DNA from: Oegoconia quadripuncta
Taxonomy: Eukaryota; Arthropoda; Insecta; Lepidoptera; Autostichidae
DNA length: 64,000 bases
Assembly (NCBI GenBank): GCA_949316235.1
Contig: OX438757.1
Coordinates: 19,244,005 to 19,308,004 of the forward strand
Direction: 5' to 3'
Part shown: positions 52,368 through 63,943 of the stretch, piece by piece
Numbering within the stretch: the first letter of the stretch is position 1
Layout: the number at the start of each line of letters is the position of its first letter
Notes under the pieces: generated by a model
The model's database searches: none
Seen by the model: the letters and a program-made list of their open reading frames with translations, nothing else
Told to the model about the DNA's origin: nothing
Made by a program: the position numbers and the translations under genes

Positions 52368-53147
52368 GTGCTGATTGTGCCGCAGCAGTCGTACGGTCCC
52401 TTCTGTTCACAGTTATTATAGATTTAAGTTACTAACTTACTCCTATTTATTTTTAAGTTACTAACCAAAATATGGGTCTAATCCTGAAATAAACTATTTT
52501 TATTTTATTTTTTTATAATTGGGAAAAACAAGAACGTTAGGCTGTACGTTTGGTTTGGATTCCTATGTCTTAAAATATTGCAAATAGTTTTGTATTCCTC
52601 GGATTACCCACATTATTTTACCGGATGAGTTTTTTTACCGTAAGCAAAAAAATAGGGCATACTAGGTAAGTGAAATAGAGTTATTGGTATAAGTAGTTAA
52701 TTTTTTTTGGGCTCACGAGCATCGAATTGTGACCTGACGCACCTAGAGCCGGCACGACCCATGGCCCATGGGGTAATGACACCGTTCGCTGACACAGTTG
52801 CAGCGATGAACACTTAACGCATGCGGCTGCTGTCATTTGATATGCGACTGGCGGGATTCGTATGGTTTCTTCTTCTTCAATTTAAGAGCTATGCTCTTGT
52901 CGGTGGAGTAATGACCACGTCTCTCTGCTTTCCGCCCTCGTTTTAATAATAGGGTTCCTGTCATGCGCAATTTATTTGGAACTCATATTTTTTCATCTAT
53001 CACAAATAGGCGATAGATGAAAATGAGTGTTTTGCTCAATGAGCAATATAGTCCACTGAACTATAATCCATTTGTATAGCTGCACTTTACGTTCTTAGTA
53101 TTACAAATTATGTTAGTGTTGTTGATTTATTACTTTATGTCAATTAT
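52368..53147. other. Non-coding; no gene or clear repeat
   Basis: Only an ATTTCATCTATC.../GATAGATGAAAAT short inverted repeat near 52985-53020 was noticed. Confidence 0.35.
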
Positions 53148-53172
53148 TTTTTTTATGCACAACGGGTTCGTA
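53148..53172 (-). repeat. SINE family A tail remnant
   Basis: TTTTTTTTATGCACAACGGG then TTCGTACTTGA, cut off by the LINE that follows. Confidence 0.5.
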
Positions 53173-53184
53173 CTTGATAATTTA

Positions 53185-53700
53185 TCCTATGAAATCAAAA
53201 TATTTTATTTCATAGGATAAAATTATCACTTGAAAAATTCCCTATTAATATTACATTTAAATTTACTGCTCATTCACAATGCTGACTCCCCAGAGAAGAA
53301 CGAACAAGAAACTCTAGGGTTGCTCTTTTAAACAGATTATGGTTACAATTTGTGATTTGATAATTATATGAATAATAAGACAGCTATGTCCATGGTTGCT
53401 TATCATTCAAGTAGTCAGTGATTTTATTTGCTAATTATTTCTGTTTTATGATTGCTTTAAATTTATTTAAAGGCAAATTTTGAATGTCTACTGGAACCTT
53501 ATTATAAAAGCGAAGGATTGAAAAAAAAAAAAGAAATTGCCCTTTGAAGGATTTACTAACTTTGTGAAGTCGGCTAACATAAACAGATAACTGGTTCTTT
53601 TTCTTGTATTAACATTGTGCCTATCAATATTTTTAGCGAATAAGGTTATATTTTGTTTACATATAACAGATTCTCATAAAAGTATTGAAATAATATGTGT
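53185..53700 (-). repeat. LINE 3' end (family of 21850-22544), decayed
   Basis: Minus strand: 3' UTR with AGAGTTTCTTGTTCGTTCTT, then degenerate coding (KGYYKI-less, FYNKVPVDIQNL equivalents around 53475-53515). Confidence 0.65.
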
Positions 53701-54351
53701 ATCAATTTTAGCTAAAAGTACATATGTGACTGTGGAAACAAATAAATGCTTTATCTATCTATCTATGTCCTTTCGTGGCGAGTTCCCTTAAATTTAATTT
53801 ATATTCACCGTCATAATATTATAATTATTAATCCATTATATTGCATGCTTTCCTTTAAATAAATAAAATAAAGTCGTCGCGGCGTCCGACAACTGTGACC
53901 TTTACCCTATGTTGTCTTTAAAATGTATAGGGGTCAAAGCCCTTAGCTGTTTTGTCAGAGTTAACCAGATTAGGTTATTTTTTACTGTTTACGTTATATT
54001 GCGGTTAGTTTAAAGGAGTATTAGCTTACCACCAAATTAACTTTTGGTTAGAATTCAACCGCTGTGTTAAAGTTTATTCATTGTTTAGGAGGTAGATAAT
54101 GGTTCATCAGTTTCAACTGCTGTAACTGAACCTTTAAGTTACGGATAGACATGCTAGTAAGTAGCAGAAGCATGCTATTATTGAGCAATTGCTACCTAGT
54201 GGCATGTGTGTCGAAACCATTGATAGTTTCGAGCATGTTATCACTGGTAACTTTCGTCTTTAAGCACTGAGGTATTTTGGACGAGAATACTTTGCGTAGT
54301 TTCCTTTGGTAAAGTTAAAAACGAGTTTGTCGGTGGTCAGAAAGGTTGAAA

Positions 54352-54455
54352 ATGTTCATATTCATCGCACAAATATTTACCCCTCGCGGGATTCGAAACC
54401 GCAACCGTTGTTTTCGCTGACTGGGTCACTATCCACTACACCAACCGGTCGTCCA
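54352..54455 (-). repeat. SINE family B head
   Basis: Reverse of GACCGGTTGGTGTAGTGGAT and GGTTTCGAATCCCGCGAGGG. Confidence 0.75.
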
Positions 54456-54907
54456 ATAACACTACAGGTAACAGACCACTCAAATTAGTATTTCTCTTTT
54501 CACAGTCGGCTGTAGGTATACCATTCTAGCATAACAATATTTCCTTTCAAATCTGTTTAGGGTGTATCTACTTAAGCATATTGCTTTAAAATTTTTGGGG
54601 TTGTTAGGACATAACTCATTTTTAATTGCACCATATTTCAAAGGCCACAATAGTGGCCTCGACAGCAAATGACTGTAGGCCTCTGAAGACAATGCCGTCT
54701 CAGAACAATTGGAAGATTTAGACGAGTTCATGCCCAATTTATAAGTGTTTAGGTTTTCGTTTATTAGCGCAGAATTCTAAACTTTCAATGGAGATGAAAG
54801 CATTTATTGTGATTATTAAAAATTTTGAATACTCCGAACTCGTTATTGCAAATTTAAATTAATAATTAGGTAAGAAGTTATTAGAAGTAAATTATCAATA
54901 TTATATA
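54456..54907. other. Non-coding
   Basis: No recognised gene. The ORF 54480-54737 on the minus strand has no family signature. Confidence 0.4.
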
Positions 54908-55345
54908 CGACCTGTTTGGTGTAGTGGTTAGAAACCTGACTGCTATACCTAAAGGGAGCGGGTTCGAATCCCGCTAGGGGCATATGTATGTATGATGAAT
55001 ACAGACATGTGTTCCCGAGTTATGGATGTTTTTCATTTATATATGTGTTTATTTACAAAAAAAAAATGTATTTGTGTAGTTTATCAACCATCTGGTATCC
55101 ATAATACAATCCCCAAAATTGGTATGGAACCAGATTTTTTTTATTTTTTTTTTATTAAAAACTGGTTTCGTTTGACTACAATCTCACCTGATGGAAAGTG
55201 ACGATGTAGCCGAAGATGCATCACGCGCATCCAGTAAATGCCTATTGACTTGAAGATCCCAAGGTTGTAATTGTCGAGAAAGACCGACTGGCGAAAGTGA
55301 AAAAAAATAGATGGCGCTGTGTGTATGTGCAAAGATATTTATTAT
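54908..55345 (+). repeat. SINE family B split by a LINE tail
   Basis: Head CGACCTGTTTGGTGTAGTGG and box B GGTTCGAATCCCGC, body to about 55130. Tail AGATGGCGCTGTGTGTATGT resumes at 55308. The insertion is 55135-55306. Confidence 0.8.
55135..55306 (-). repeat. CR1-like LINE 3' end inserted in the SINE B
   Basis: Reverse of the RVNRHLL-family tail: T-run, CAATCTCACCTGATGGAAAG, CATCCAGTAAATGCCTATTG. Confidence 0.75.
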
Positions 55346-55742
55346 TATTATATCTTTCGCAGATAGTGATAAATTAGTCACGCAATTTATAATTTGGACG
55401 CTCTTATGGCTATTATAATACGCAGTTTGCAACAGGAACTGAACCTGGTGGCGCTGGTATCGCCGAACATGGCGTAGTGACGTTTACAGTAATGTTAGGT
55501 CTGGAGATCTGAAATGAATATTCATATTGTTACCAGCCGTCAAAGCAGACGGACCACCACTTAGCACATCAACGAGCATGAGTGACTCTGATTACCTATT
55601 ATCTATCACCGACGTTTGGAAGGAATCCGGTGAGTGAGTTACTTAATAAGAAATTGCGTCATGGAATCTGAGTAGGAGGGATTGAACAGATCAAAATTAT
55701 TTACTCTTCTCATTGAAATTAGAATTATAAATAAATAAATAA

Positions 55743-56009
55743 ATATCCTTAGACATACACACAGCGCCATCTAGTTCCACAGTAAGCAACTATTATGCTT
55801 GTGTTGTGGATACCAGATGGATGATTGATATAATACATAAATACATTTTTTTTTTTGTAAATAAATACTTATTATAAATGGAAACATCCATGGCTCGGGT
55901 ACACATGTCCGTATTCATCACACAAACATATGCCCCTAGCGGGATTCGAACCCGCAACCTTTTGGTATAGTGGTCAGAGTTGCTAACCATTACACCAAAC
56001 AGGTCGTCA
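55743..56009 (-). repeat. SINE family B, full length
   Basis: The best copy: head GACCTGTTTGGTGTAATGGT, box B GGGTTCGAATCCCGCTAGGG, body GGATGTTTCCATTTATAATA, tail AGATGGCGCTGTGTGTATGT. Pol III type A and B boxes are readable. Confidence 0.9.
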
Positions 56010-56305
56010 AAATTCTTCAAATTGTAGACTAATCCAGCTGAATCCCATGGATTGCACGCGAGGGCCAATTTGGATGTCATGAGGGGCATGCAAATGTTTA
56101 CCCTTCACCGGCAAGCATCTCAGGGTTGATTCAATTTGAATCTTATTTTGTGTGTAGGAAAGTAACCTGTAATTGCCTCCTGAAAGATTTGAGGCGATCG
56201 AGCCCATATTCCATCGGCGTCAGACCATTACCTCGTTCTATTAAACTCTTAGCTTCTTGTGATATCCTCTTCGTTATTAGTAGTTTGACATAATATTACA
56301 AATCA

Positions 56306-56445
56306 CCGCAGCCGTGGCTCAATGTACAACATTGAATTTACGAATCGGAGGTCGCGGGTAATATCGTAGCACACATAAACTCACATACACCCACTCTCAC
56401 CCCCAGACACACACATCACCCCCCCCCCCCCCACACACGCGCACA

Positions 56446-56531
<86 letters not shown>

Positions 56532-56940
56532 TTTAGTCCACTATCAACATGCCTCAACATATATGTATACTTTAAGCAGCATACTGCATCACTTAGATAA
56601 TGTGTTCTTGTTGTAATGTCTAATATTAAGGGAGTGAGAGCCTGGAGATCTGTAGCACAGGTTTCGAACCTATTTCAGACTCCAGTCTCTCACAAAGAAA
56701 TTGTTTTTGTATTTATCTAACATTACTATTTCACAATGTACCTATTTCTTTGTGGTGAGATAATAAATATTTTTATTATTATTATTATTATATTATCTCA
56801 AGCAGGGTACATGTTTAGTACTCGGTTTGGTTGGTGGTAGGGCATTTAAATGTCCGCCTGGCTAGCTACCACCATCTTATCGAAATCTGCCGCCAAGCAG
56901 CAATGTTTAAAACATTGTTGTGTTCCGGCTGCGTAAAAAG
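56306..56940 (+). repeat. SINE family A split by a 445-base insertion
   Basis: Head 56306-56358 (CGCAGCCGTGGCTCAATGTA, GGAGGTCGCGGGT). Body resumes at 56803 (GCAGGGTACATGTTTAGTAC) to about 56940. The insert contains the CA microsatellite and a LINE-like tail ending in (ATT)n. Confidence 0.75.
56401..56527. repeat. C-run and (CA)n microsatellite
   Basis: A run of about 14 C at 56417, then about 38 CA units to 56527. Confidence 0.95.
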
Positions 56941-56980
56941 ACTCAAAAGCAATCCCACTAATTATACCTTTTTTTTTATA

Positions 56981-57243
56981 CAGGGTGTAACGGTTAAGTG
57001 TAGTCATATTTTAAGGGCTTGTTCTACCCATCAATACGAACAACTTTTACTATGGGGGCAACTTCGAAATCGCGAAAAAAAAATCAGCTGTTTCATACAT
57101 TGCATCGGGAGGTTATTGAAATTTTCTATGGAACAGCTGATTTTTTTTTCGCGATTTCGAAGTTGCCCCCATAGTAAAAGTTGTTCGTATTGATGGGTAG
57201 AACAAGCCCTTAAAATATGACTACACTTAACCGTTACACGGTG
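56981..57243. mobile_element. Near-perfect hairpin MITE, 263 bp, Tc1/mariner-like
   Basis: CAGGGTGTAACGGTTAAGTG at the left and its complement at the right, arms of about 110 bases nearly identical, loop about 40. Flanked by TA (56979-56980, 57244-57245). Inserted at the boundary between a SINE A and a LINE fragment. Confidence 0.88.
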
Positions 57244-57245
57244 TA

Positions 57246-57362
57246 TATGAGAGGGCGGCAAACGAGCATGCGGGTCACCTGATGGAAAGCAATCACCGCC
57301 GCCCATGGACACCCGCAACACCAAAAGGGTCACAGATGCGATGCCGGCCTTTGAGGAAGGTG
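57246..57362 (-). repeat. LINE tail (family [11 protein letters not shown])
   Basis: GAGAGGGCGGCAAACGAGCA and GTCACCTGATGGAAAGCAAT match 49572-49640. Confidence 0.75.
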
Positions 57363-58744
57363 TCCACCCCAGAATAAGTAGGGCAGCCTGAGCGATGAGG
57401 GATTCTCCAGCAGTGCTGGTACCCTCCTGGGGTACTAACTCTTTAAATACCGCTACCATTCTGGAGAGAGACTGGAAGGTGGGCCACTACCTATCCTACA
57501 GGAACCAGTCATAGTTGGGACATGCTCTATTCCGACTAACATTGCCCACCCACTAACCTACCATAGATGCTACCGGTCAAAACTATCGTATATTCATTTT
57601 CTGACCAAGTTTTCACTATTGTCACTCGATGCCAGACGCACGCTAATAGATTCTATGACTCTTTTCAACATATGTAACAAAACAACAGATTAGATTGTAG
57701 CGGATTAAATGGTCGCTTGGCCTATCGGATTCCTAGTAAGGGCCAACGCTTATTGAATCTTCACAAAATATTCCTTACTACTCCATGAACATTTTTTAGA
57801 TTTCGACATATTTTCATTATCATATCACAGATTTAGGAGTTCTGTTATTGGAGAGTTATTGCACGGGTAATATTTATATTGTTCGGTTTGTATAGCAGCA
57901 CATTGTAACATTGTAATGATACGGATGTACTTATTGTAAACTTCATAACTTGTAAGTCATGTGAAATACTGTATTACTTACCTTGTGGATAGTGTCGTGG
58001 ACTGTGAAAATGTTAATAATGTAACTATGTACACTGTTGTTAACTGTCCCAAATAAATAAAATAAAAATAAAATAAAAAAACATTGTATACCAATTTCTC
58101 TTTGATGACAACACCACAATCGCTTCACCAAGTATTGCCAGTGCAATTAATAAACAAACCCTTTGTAAGCGGACATCATTTATTTAGCTTTGGCCTTTAT
58201 AGGCAAGTGAATTTGCTAACAACTCAGCGGGAAAACAAACAAACAGACACATCAGTCGAATCGATTCGCCCCCGGAGTTATTGGTGGCGTAAAAGCGGAA
58301 ATCAGCGATTGCTGAGCTCTGGCAATATCCGCTTATAGTGCTTTTACTCGCCTCGCCTCTGTGTGTCAACTGGGTGGTTTACCCTAATATTTTTTTGCTT
58401 CGTTGCTGATAAAGGTGAGTTTAGATTAGACAATTATATAACATGTTATTCATAGTTTCATATTATTCAAACCTATAAAATTTATATATAAGGTCTAAAA
58501 AAATTAACCCGACAAACTATGGCAATTGCTCGTAAATGATAATAAAATATTTCATTAAAAAAACTAGCCTTAAAAATTTTGTTTCCGAGTAAAATAATTA
58601 AATGTAAGTGCAAATGAAAATACAAATTAACAGACTTACTTCATTTCGATTGTACCTTGTTTTATCAATGAGAAAAAAACAGCCAACGTTCCATTGATAT
58701 GGAAGACGCCAAAGGGGGTGGCGGGTGGCGGGGCACAGAGACTT
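57363..58744. other. Non-coding; possible isolated 5' exon near 58150-58414
   Basis: 57363-57560 is GC-richer and may be a diverged LINE body. A LINE-like A-rich tail ends near 58080. A GC-richer segment ends TTCGTTGCTGATAAAG/GTGAGT at 58415, a good donor, but no open reading frame or partner exon is visible. Confidence 0.35.
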
Positions 58745-58811
58745 TTTTTTTAATGCATAACGGGTCGGTTCTTGACCTCAATCACGCCTGATGTTAAGTG
58801 AAGATGAGGTC
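58745..58811 (-). repeat. SINE family A tail, cut by the LTR element
   Basis: T-run, ATGCATAACGGGTCGGTTCT, ACGCCTGATGTTAAGTGAAG; stops at 58811 where the LTR begins. Confidence 0.8.
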
Positions 58812-58987
58812 TGTGATATACGTACCATGCTAAATAAATGTAGTACCCAGATCAACCGTGGCGTCTTAAAAATACTCTCGCCCTGTCATTGTGAGCGAGC
58901 GGACGTTCCACATTTGATCGTGTATCTACTTACTGAAAATAGTGGTTTTATTACAAAATCCAGACCCTTGAATAACTGGACATCACA
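58812..58987 (+). repeat. 5' LTR, 176 bp
   Basis: TGTGATATACGTACCATGCT at the start, GACATCACA at the end: TGTGAT/ATCACA are perfect inverted ends. Unusually short for an LTR. Confidence 0.85.
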
Positions 58988-58988
58988 T

Positions 58989-59708
58989 TGGCGACGAGTA
59001 AAAGCGCAGTAAGTAAAATTATGTATCTGTCTAAGGGATTTGGTTTGATTTGGAACAAAATTCCACGAAGAAAAGGAAAAGTGACGCATACCTTCGAAAC
59101 ACTCAACCGAGTGAAATTAATTACTTAGTTGTTTTTGTTTTTCAAGTTTAAAATGTATACCTATACCAACTTATACACATAAGTGATAGGTTATATCCTT
59201 GGCACAGAATAGGTAATAGTTTACATTGCGTCTATATTTACGCAATACGCATACGCAATTTAAATACAATAATTTCAAGTTAAAGTATCACGATTACAGT
59301 ATACTTACATGCATATTGTTGACCAAAACCTATTTGTAAACATGATACTTACGGAAAGAAAATATTCGATCAAATAATTGAAAGTTCCAATGAGTATAAT
59401 ATCGGTAATTACACCAGCTTTAACAAGTACCATTTCAATAATGGCAAGTGTCATAAAATTTATTTTGGCTAATAAAGCTAACTTGAAGCGAAATTCATTG
59501 CACTGTCTATCGTTACAGATTAACTAGTACTAGTATATAGTACGAAGCTCTTTTCATTTCCTCCATGAGTAAACAATTAATGTAACTATGTTCGATATAC
59601 AATTATTTTATTAGGATAAAATTTTAAATTATTATTTTAGAATTTATAACGAAACATTCACTTACCGAATCAAATAGAAACCTTTTTATTACATTTTAAT
59701 CGTCCAAC
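58989..59708 (+). promoter_or_regulatory. Primer-binding site and untranslated leader
   Basis: TGGCGACGAG at 58989, one base after the LTR, is a typical tRNA-primer complement start. The remaining 700 bases are AT-rich with no ORF before the gag ATG. Confidence 0.6.
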
Positions 59709-61087
59709 ATGTCCCAATTACAAGTCCCGACAATTGAACCATTTGAATGTGAAGGTGATCCAACCTCCATAGACACCCGTTGGGGGAGATGGAAACGTGC
59801 CTTAGAAATATATTTCGTAACGACAAGCACCAGTGATCAAAACAAAAAACTTGCAATGTTACTGCCATGTACATTCTGGCGGCATGGCACTGCAAGACAT
59901 ATATTTGAATATACCCGGGGCTCACGTGGCTGACCCTAACGCGACTGACATTTGTGATACTACCATTAAAATATTAGACGAGTATTTTTCACCTAAACAA
60001 AGTCACTTATTTGAAAGGCACATCTTTCGGTTAATGAAGCAGGACCCGGACGATAAGTTTGATAAATTCTTGATTCGTTTTGGACGACAAAGCTCAAAAT
60101 TCAATTTCGCTAAAGAAGAGGAAAGCCTCATCGATCAAGTAACAGAAAAGTGTAGCTCGACTAAATTGAGGAAGAATATTTTGTTACTTGGTGATATTGC
60201 AACAATCGGAAAAATCATAGCAGAGGCAAACTCTCTAGAAACTGTAGGACGGCAGTTAAACGAGTTCCACGATAGACAGAGCACAAACGTAACAACTACT
60301 AGCCTAAATAGAATTGACACTAAAGCCACGAAACAATTTACTAAAAAAAAAAAAAAAAAAAAAAAAGTCACAAAGGTGACAATAGTTCTAGCCCTGCAAT
60401 TAATGCCAATTGCATTAAATGTGGTTTCTACAGGGTAAAAAACAGGCCAATTCTTGTTGTCGATGCGGCAGCAAAAGTCACAAAGGTGACAATAGTTCTT
60501 GCCCTGCAATTAATGCCAATTGCATTAAATGTGGTTTCCACAGGGTAAAAAGTTGTCGATGCGGCAGCAAAAGTCACAAAGGTGACAATAGTTCTTGCCC
60601 TGCAATTAATGCCAATTGCATTAAATGTGGTTTCCACAGGGTAAAAAGTTGTCGATGCGGCAGCAAAAGTCACAAAGGTGACAATAGTTCTTGCCCTGCA
60701 ATTAATGCCAATTGCATTAAATGTGGTTTCCACGGGGTAAAAAGTTGTCGATGCGGCAGCAAAAGTCACAAAGGTGACAATAGTTCTTGCCCTGCAATTA
60801 ATGCCAATTGCATTAAATGTGGTTTCCACAGGGTAAAAAGTTGTCGATGCGGCAGCAAAAGTCACAAAGGTGACAATAGTTCTTGCCCTGCAATTAATGC
60901 CAATTGCATTAAATGTGGTTTCCACAGGGTAAAAAGTTGTCGATGCGGCAGCAAAAGTCACAAAGGTGACAATAGTTCTTGCCCTGCAATTAATGCCAAT
61001 TGCATTAAATGTGGTTTCTACAGGGTTAAAAAAAAAAAAAAGAGGATATCTCCCAAAATAAAAAGCCTACAAGGTAGGTGGAGTTAA
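59709..61087 (+). pseudogene. gag with amplified zinc-knuckle array
   Basis: Starts MSQLQVPTIEPFECEGDPTS and WGRWKRALEIYF, typical of gypsy-type gag. A 1-base indel near 59870 moves the frame (continuing as GGMALQDIYLNIPGAHVADP, HIFRLMKQDPDDKFDKFLIR). An A-run of about 23 (60344-60366) shifts the frame again. From 60419 the frame encodes knuckle units CRCGSKSHKGDNSSC followed by PAINANCIKCGFHRVKS, repeated six times. gag normally carries one or two knuckles. The frame ends at 61087 after a second A-run. Confidence 0.85.
60365..61030 (+). repeat. 96-bp tandem repeat coding for zinc knuckles
   Basis: Unit starts (CGATGCGGCAGC) fall at 60461, 60557, 60653, 60749, 60845 and 60941, exactly 96 bp apart, with a partial, frame-shifted unit from about 60365. 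Units differ at about three positions only: CTAGCCC in the first, TTCTAC in first and last versus TTCCAC inside, and CACGGGG in the fourth. Confidence 0.95.
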
Positions 61088-61595
61088 CATCAAAATGCTT
61101 ATTGATTCTGGTAGTAAAGCAAATATTATAAATGTAAAATTTGGGAACATATGTATAAAGTTATAGTTTCTAACCAACAAAAGTCTTCAGGCAAAACGTT
61201 TCTGGCCTATGGTGCCAAAGATCCGTTAGAAGTGCTAAGCACATTTGATGCATTAATAAAAGTTGGTACTAAATCATCAATAACTAAATTTTATGTCTAA
61301 GTTGTCTAATTTTATAACTAAGTTTTATGAAAAAAAAAAGAGGATATCTCCCAAAATAAAAAGCCTACAAGGTAGGAAGAGTTAACATCAAAATGCTTAT
61401 TGATTCTGGTAGTAAAGCAAATATTATAAATGTGAAACTTGGGAAAATATGAATAAAGTTATAGTTTCTAATCAACAAAAGTCTTCAGGCAAAACGTTTC
61501 TCGCCTATGGTGCCAAAGATCCGTTAGAAGTGCTAAGCACATTTGATGCATTAATAAAAGTTGGTACTAAATCATCAATAACTAAATTTTATGTC
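61028..61595 (+). repeat. Tandem duplication of the protease segment
   Basis: 61028-61297 and 61330-61595 are the same sequence with few differences (offset 298). Each starts with an A-run then GAGGATATCTCCC and carries the protease active site MLIDSGSKANI. Confidence 0.9.
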
Positions 61596-62992
61596 ATTGA
61601 AAATGGTTCAAGAAACCTAATGGGCATAGAAACTGCTATTTCCCTCAATGTGCTGAAACTAGGTCTTGAAGTAAATTTGTTTGAGCACAACAATTCCCCA
61701 AGTTCGAAGAAGTTCAATTACATGTCACTATTGACAAAACTATTGTTTGGATATGCGTGCCTCGAACAAAGCCATTATTAGAGAGAATCATCCCTTGCCC
61801 ACTATGGAGCAACTCATTCCCATATTTGGCAAAGCAAAATTGTTTTCAAAATTAGATATAAAAAACGCTTTCCAAACTTGAAGGAAATAGTAAAGAAATC
61901 ACAACTTTCATAACTAGCAAAGGGCTTTACCGGTGCAAAAGGTTAATGTTCGGAATACCTTGCGCACCCGAACATTTTCAAAAAATAATCGAGAAGATGT
62001 TATTACATTGCTAAGGTGTAGTAAGCCTTATAGATGACATTGTTGTCTTTGGATGTGATGAAAATGAACATGATGCCAGGTCTGGTGGCCAAAATAGACA
62101 AAGAGGCCGAAAATAAATGGAAAAATTGTACCGTAGTCTCAGCCCCAATCCACCAGTGCCCATGAAAAGGCGTGAACTTCCGTAGAAAGCCTGGGTAGAT
62201 ACAGATGTTGATTTCTTGGGTCCACTCCCAAGCAGGGATTATCGTTTAGTAATTATTGACTATTACAGTCGGTATAAAGAGATTGAAATCACAAAATCTA
62301 TATCTACACAAGACACAATAAAAATGCTAAAAATAATTTTTCGCGAACTGCAAATCCTGGTGGTATAACAGCCGACAACGGCAGGAAATTTTGTAGTCAG
62401 GAATTTAAAATATTCTGTAACGAACAAGGAATTACACTTTTCAATACGATCCCTTACTGGCCTCAGCAAAATGGCGATGTTGAGAGGCAAAATAGGAATA
62501 TCCTTAAACGATTCAGGATTAGTCAATGCGAGAAATCAGACTGGAAAGATGATTTATTAAAATACCTAATAATGTATAACAGTACATCCCAGCCCTCCAC
62601 AGGCAAATTCCCATCCGAGCTGTTCTACAACTAGAGACAAATTATCTATTCTAATAGATTTAGAAAATAACTATGATGATTCAGAAATTAGAGACAGAGA
62701 TAAAAGAAAAAAAAAAGGATGAAACAAATTATACGAAAACAGGAAGAGGAAAGCTAAAGATAGAGAATTCGAAATTGGCGAGAAAGAGTATGTGTAGAAC
62801 TTGATTAAAGAAAATAAATTAGTATCAGAATTTAATCCAACACCTCATGCAGTTATTAGTGCTGAAGGTAGCGACGTAAATATAAGGAACGATGATACCG
62901 GTCAACAGTACAGAAAGAATATCGTACACCTAAAAAAGGTAGAAGGTCAAGTCCGGCTATCGATCATGCAGGAGCAGGATTTACCTCACCTC
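61093..62992 (+). pseudogene. pol: protease, reverse transcriptase and integrase remnants
   Basis: Aspartic protease LIDSGS (61097 and again 61395) and SLNVLKLG near 61650. RT pieces KLFSKLDIKNAFQ (about 61833), RLMFGIPCAPEHFQKIIEKM (about 61941) and LIDDIVVFG (about 62026) where YVDD is expected. Integrase pieces VDFLGPLPS...VIIDYYSRY, TADNG.KFCSQEF, PQQNGDVERQNRN, and a C-terminal HAVISAEGSDVNIRNDD. Much RT and RNase H sequence is deleted and stops interrupt every segment. Not functional. Confidence 0.85.
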
Positions 62993-63002
62993 GGTAAAGA
63001 AA
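62993..63002. repeat. 10-bp target duplication GGTAAAGAAA (left)
   Basis: Repeated exactly at 63834-63843, bracketing the nested LINE. Confidence 0.8.
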
Positions 63003-63833
63003 GACACGAGATGGTATTGTTTGCTGATGACACTTCTATAATAATTAAAGTTGACAGATATCAATTAGAATATGACGAAGTGAATAATGAATAATTCTAA
63101 ATGTATAACTTATATTTTAAATTTGTAATTATGGCTGTGATTTCAAATAAATCATTAAACAAAATAAAATAAAATGCTGTCTCAAAAATAGTCGAATGGT
63201 TCACAGTCAATAACTTACTCCTTAATGAGAACAAAACGAAATGTCTTAGATTTTCATTACCTAATATTGAAACAGCGCGCTCAGTCTACTTCAGCTACCT
63301 TCACAGCTTGATGTCATATGGTATCTTGCTGTGGGGAAGAGCTGCTGATACAGAGAGTATATTTGTCTTGCAGAGGCGAGCTGTTCGTGCGATCTATGAA
63401 TTAAGGTCAAGAGATACATTAAGACAAATATTGAAAGAAATTAATATTTTAACATTTTCGTCACAATATATATATATATGAAAATCTTGTATATGTTAAG
63501 AGAAATATATATTCATTCCCATGGATATACGGAATCTTCCGTTTAATAAATTTAAATTTATTATTGTAAAACAAAAATTATGTAAAAAGGGATATTACAA
63601 AATTTCAGACTACATTAATGATAGTAACGGCTCCTCTACACGATATATAAAAAATTGTTGTAACCTTTCTAGATTGTAAATGACTGATTGGAAAAAGACA
63701 AACCCTCTGAGTTTCTCGCTAGCTCTTCTCAGTAGTGGTCGCGTTCCGAGCTAGTGGTAGTTTAAAAAACAAGTGTCGTTCATAAGTGCATATTGTATTG
63801 CCTACATGAATAAATGATTTTCATTTCATTTCT
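63003..63833 (+). mobile_element. 5'-truncated LINE nested in the LTR element
   Basis: Same family as 45180 and 22020. Encodes VLFADDTSII (RT motif C), KIVEWFTVNNLLLNENK, SVYFSYLHSLMSYGILLWGR and QRRAVRAIYEL, with breaks. The ORF is interrupted at about 63087-63172 by a short insert ending in AAAATAAAATAAA. Tail (TTTCA)n. Bounded by a 10-bp duplication. Confidence 0.85.
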
Positions 63834-63943
63834 GGTAAAGAAATTTAGTTGGATAGTTGACCAAGTATTAAATTTGCTTTTTGTTATAGGTTGTAATTAA
63901 AACTAAATTTTAAACATTGCAATTAAAATGATTAATTAATTAT

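Noticed and set aside
54908..54983. tRNA gene call on the B-box-containing sequence
   Set aside because: The head has box A/B-like motifs but no complete cloverleaf, and the same sequence recurs as SINE B heads at 55743, 32835, 54352 and 51179.
60428..60961. Long antisense ORF over the knuckle array
   Set aside because: It is the mirror of a repeat whose length is a multiple of three; no protein family resemblance.
60461..61030. CRISPR-like regular repeats
   Set aside because: The 96-bp units are contiguous without spacers, coding, and sit in a retrotransposon gag.
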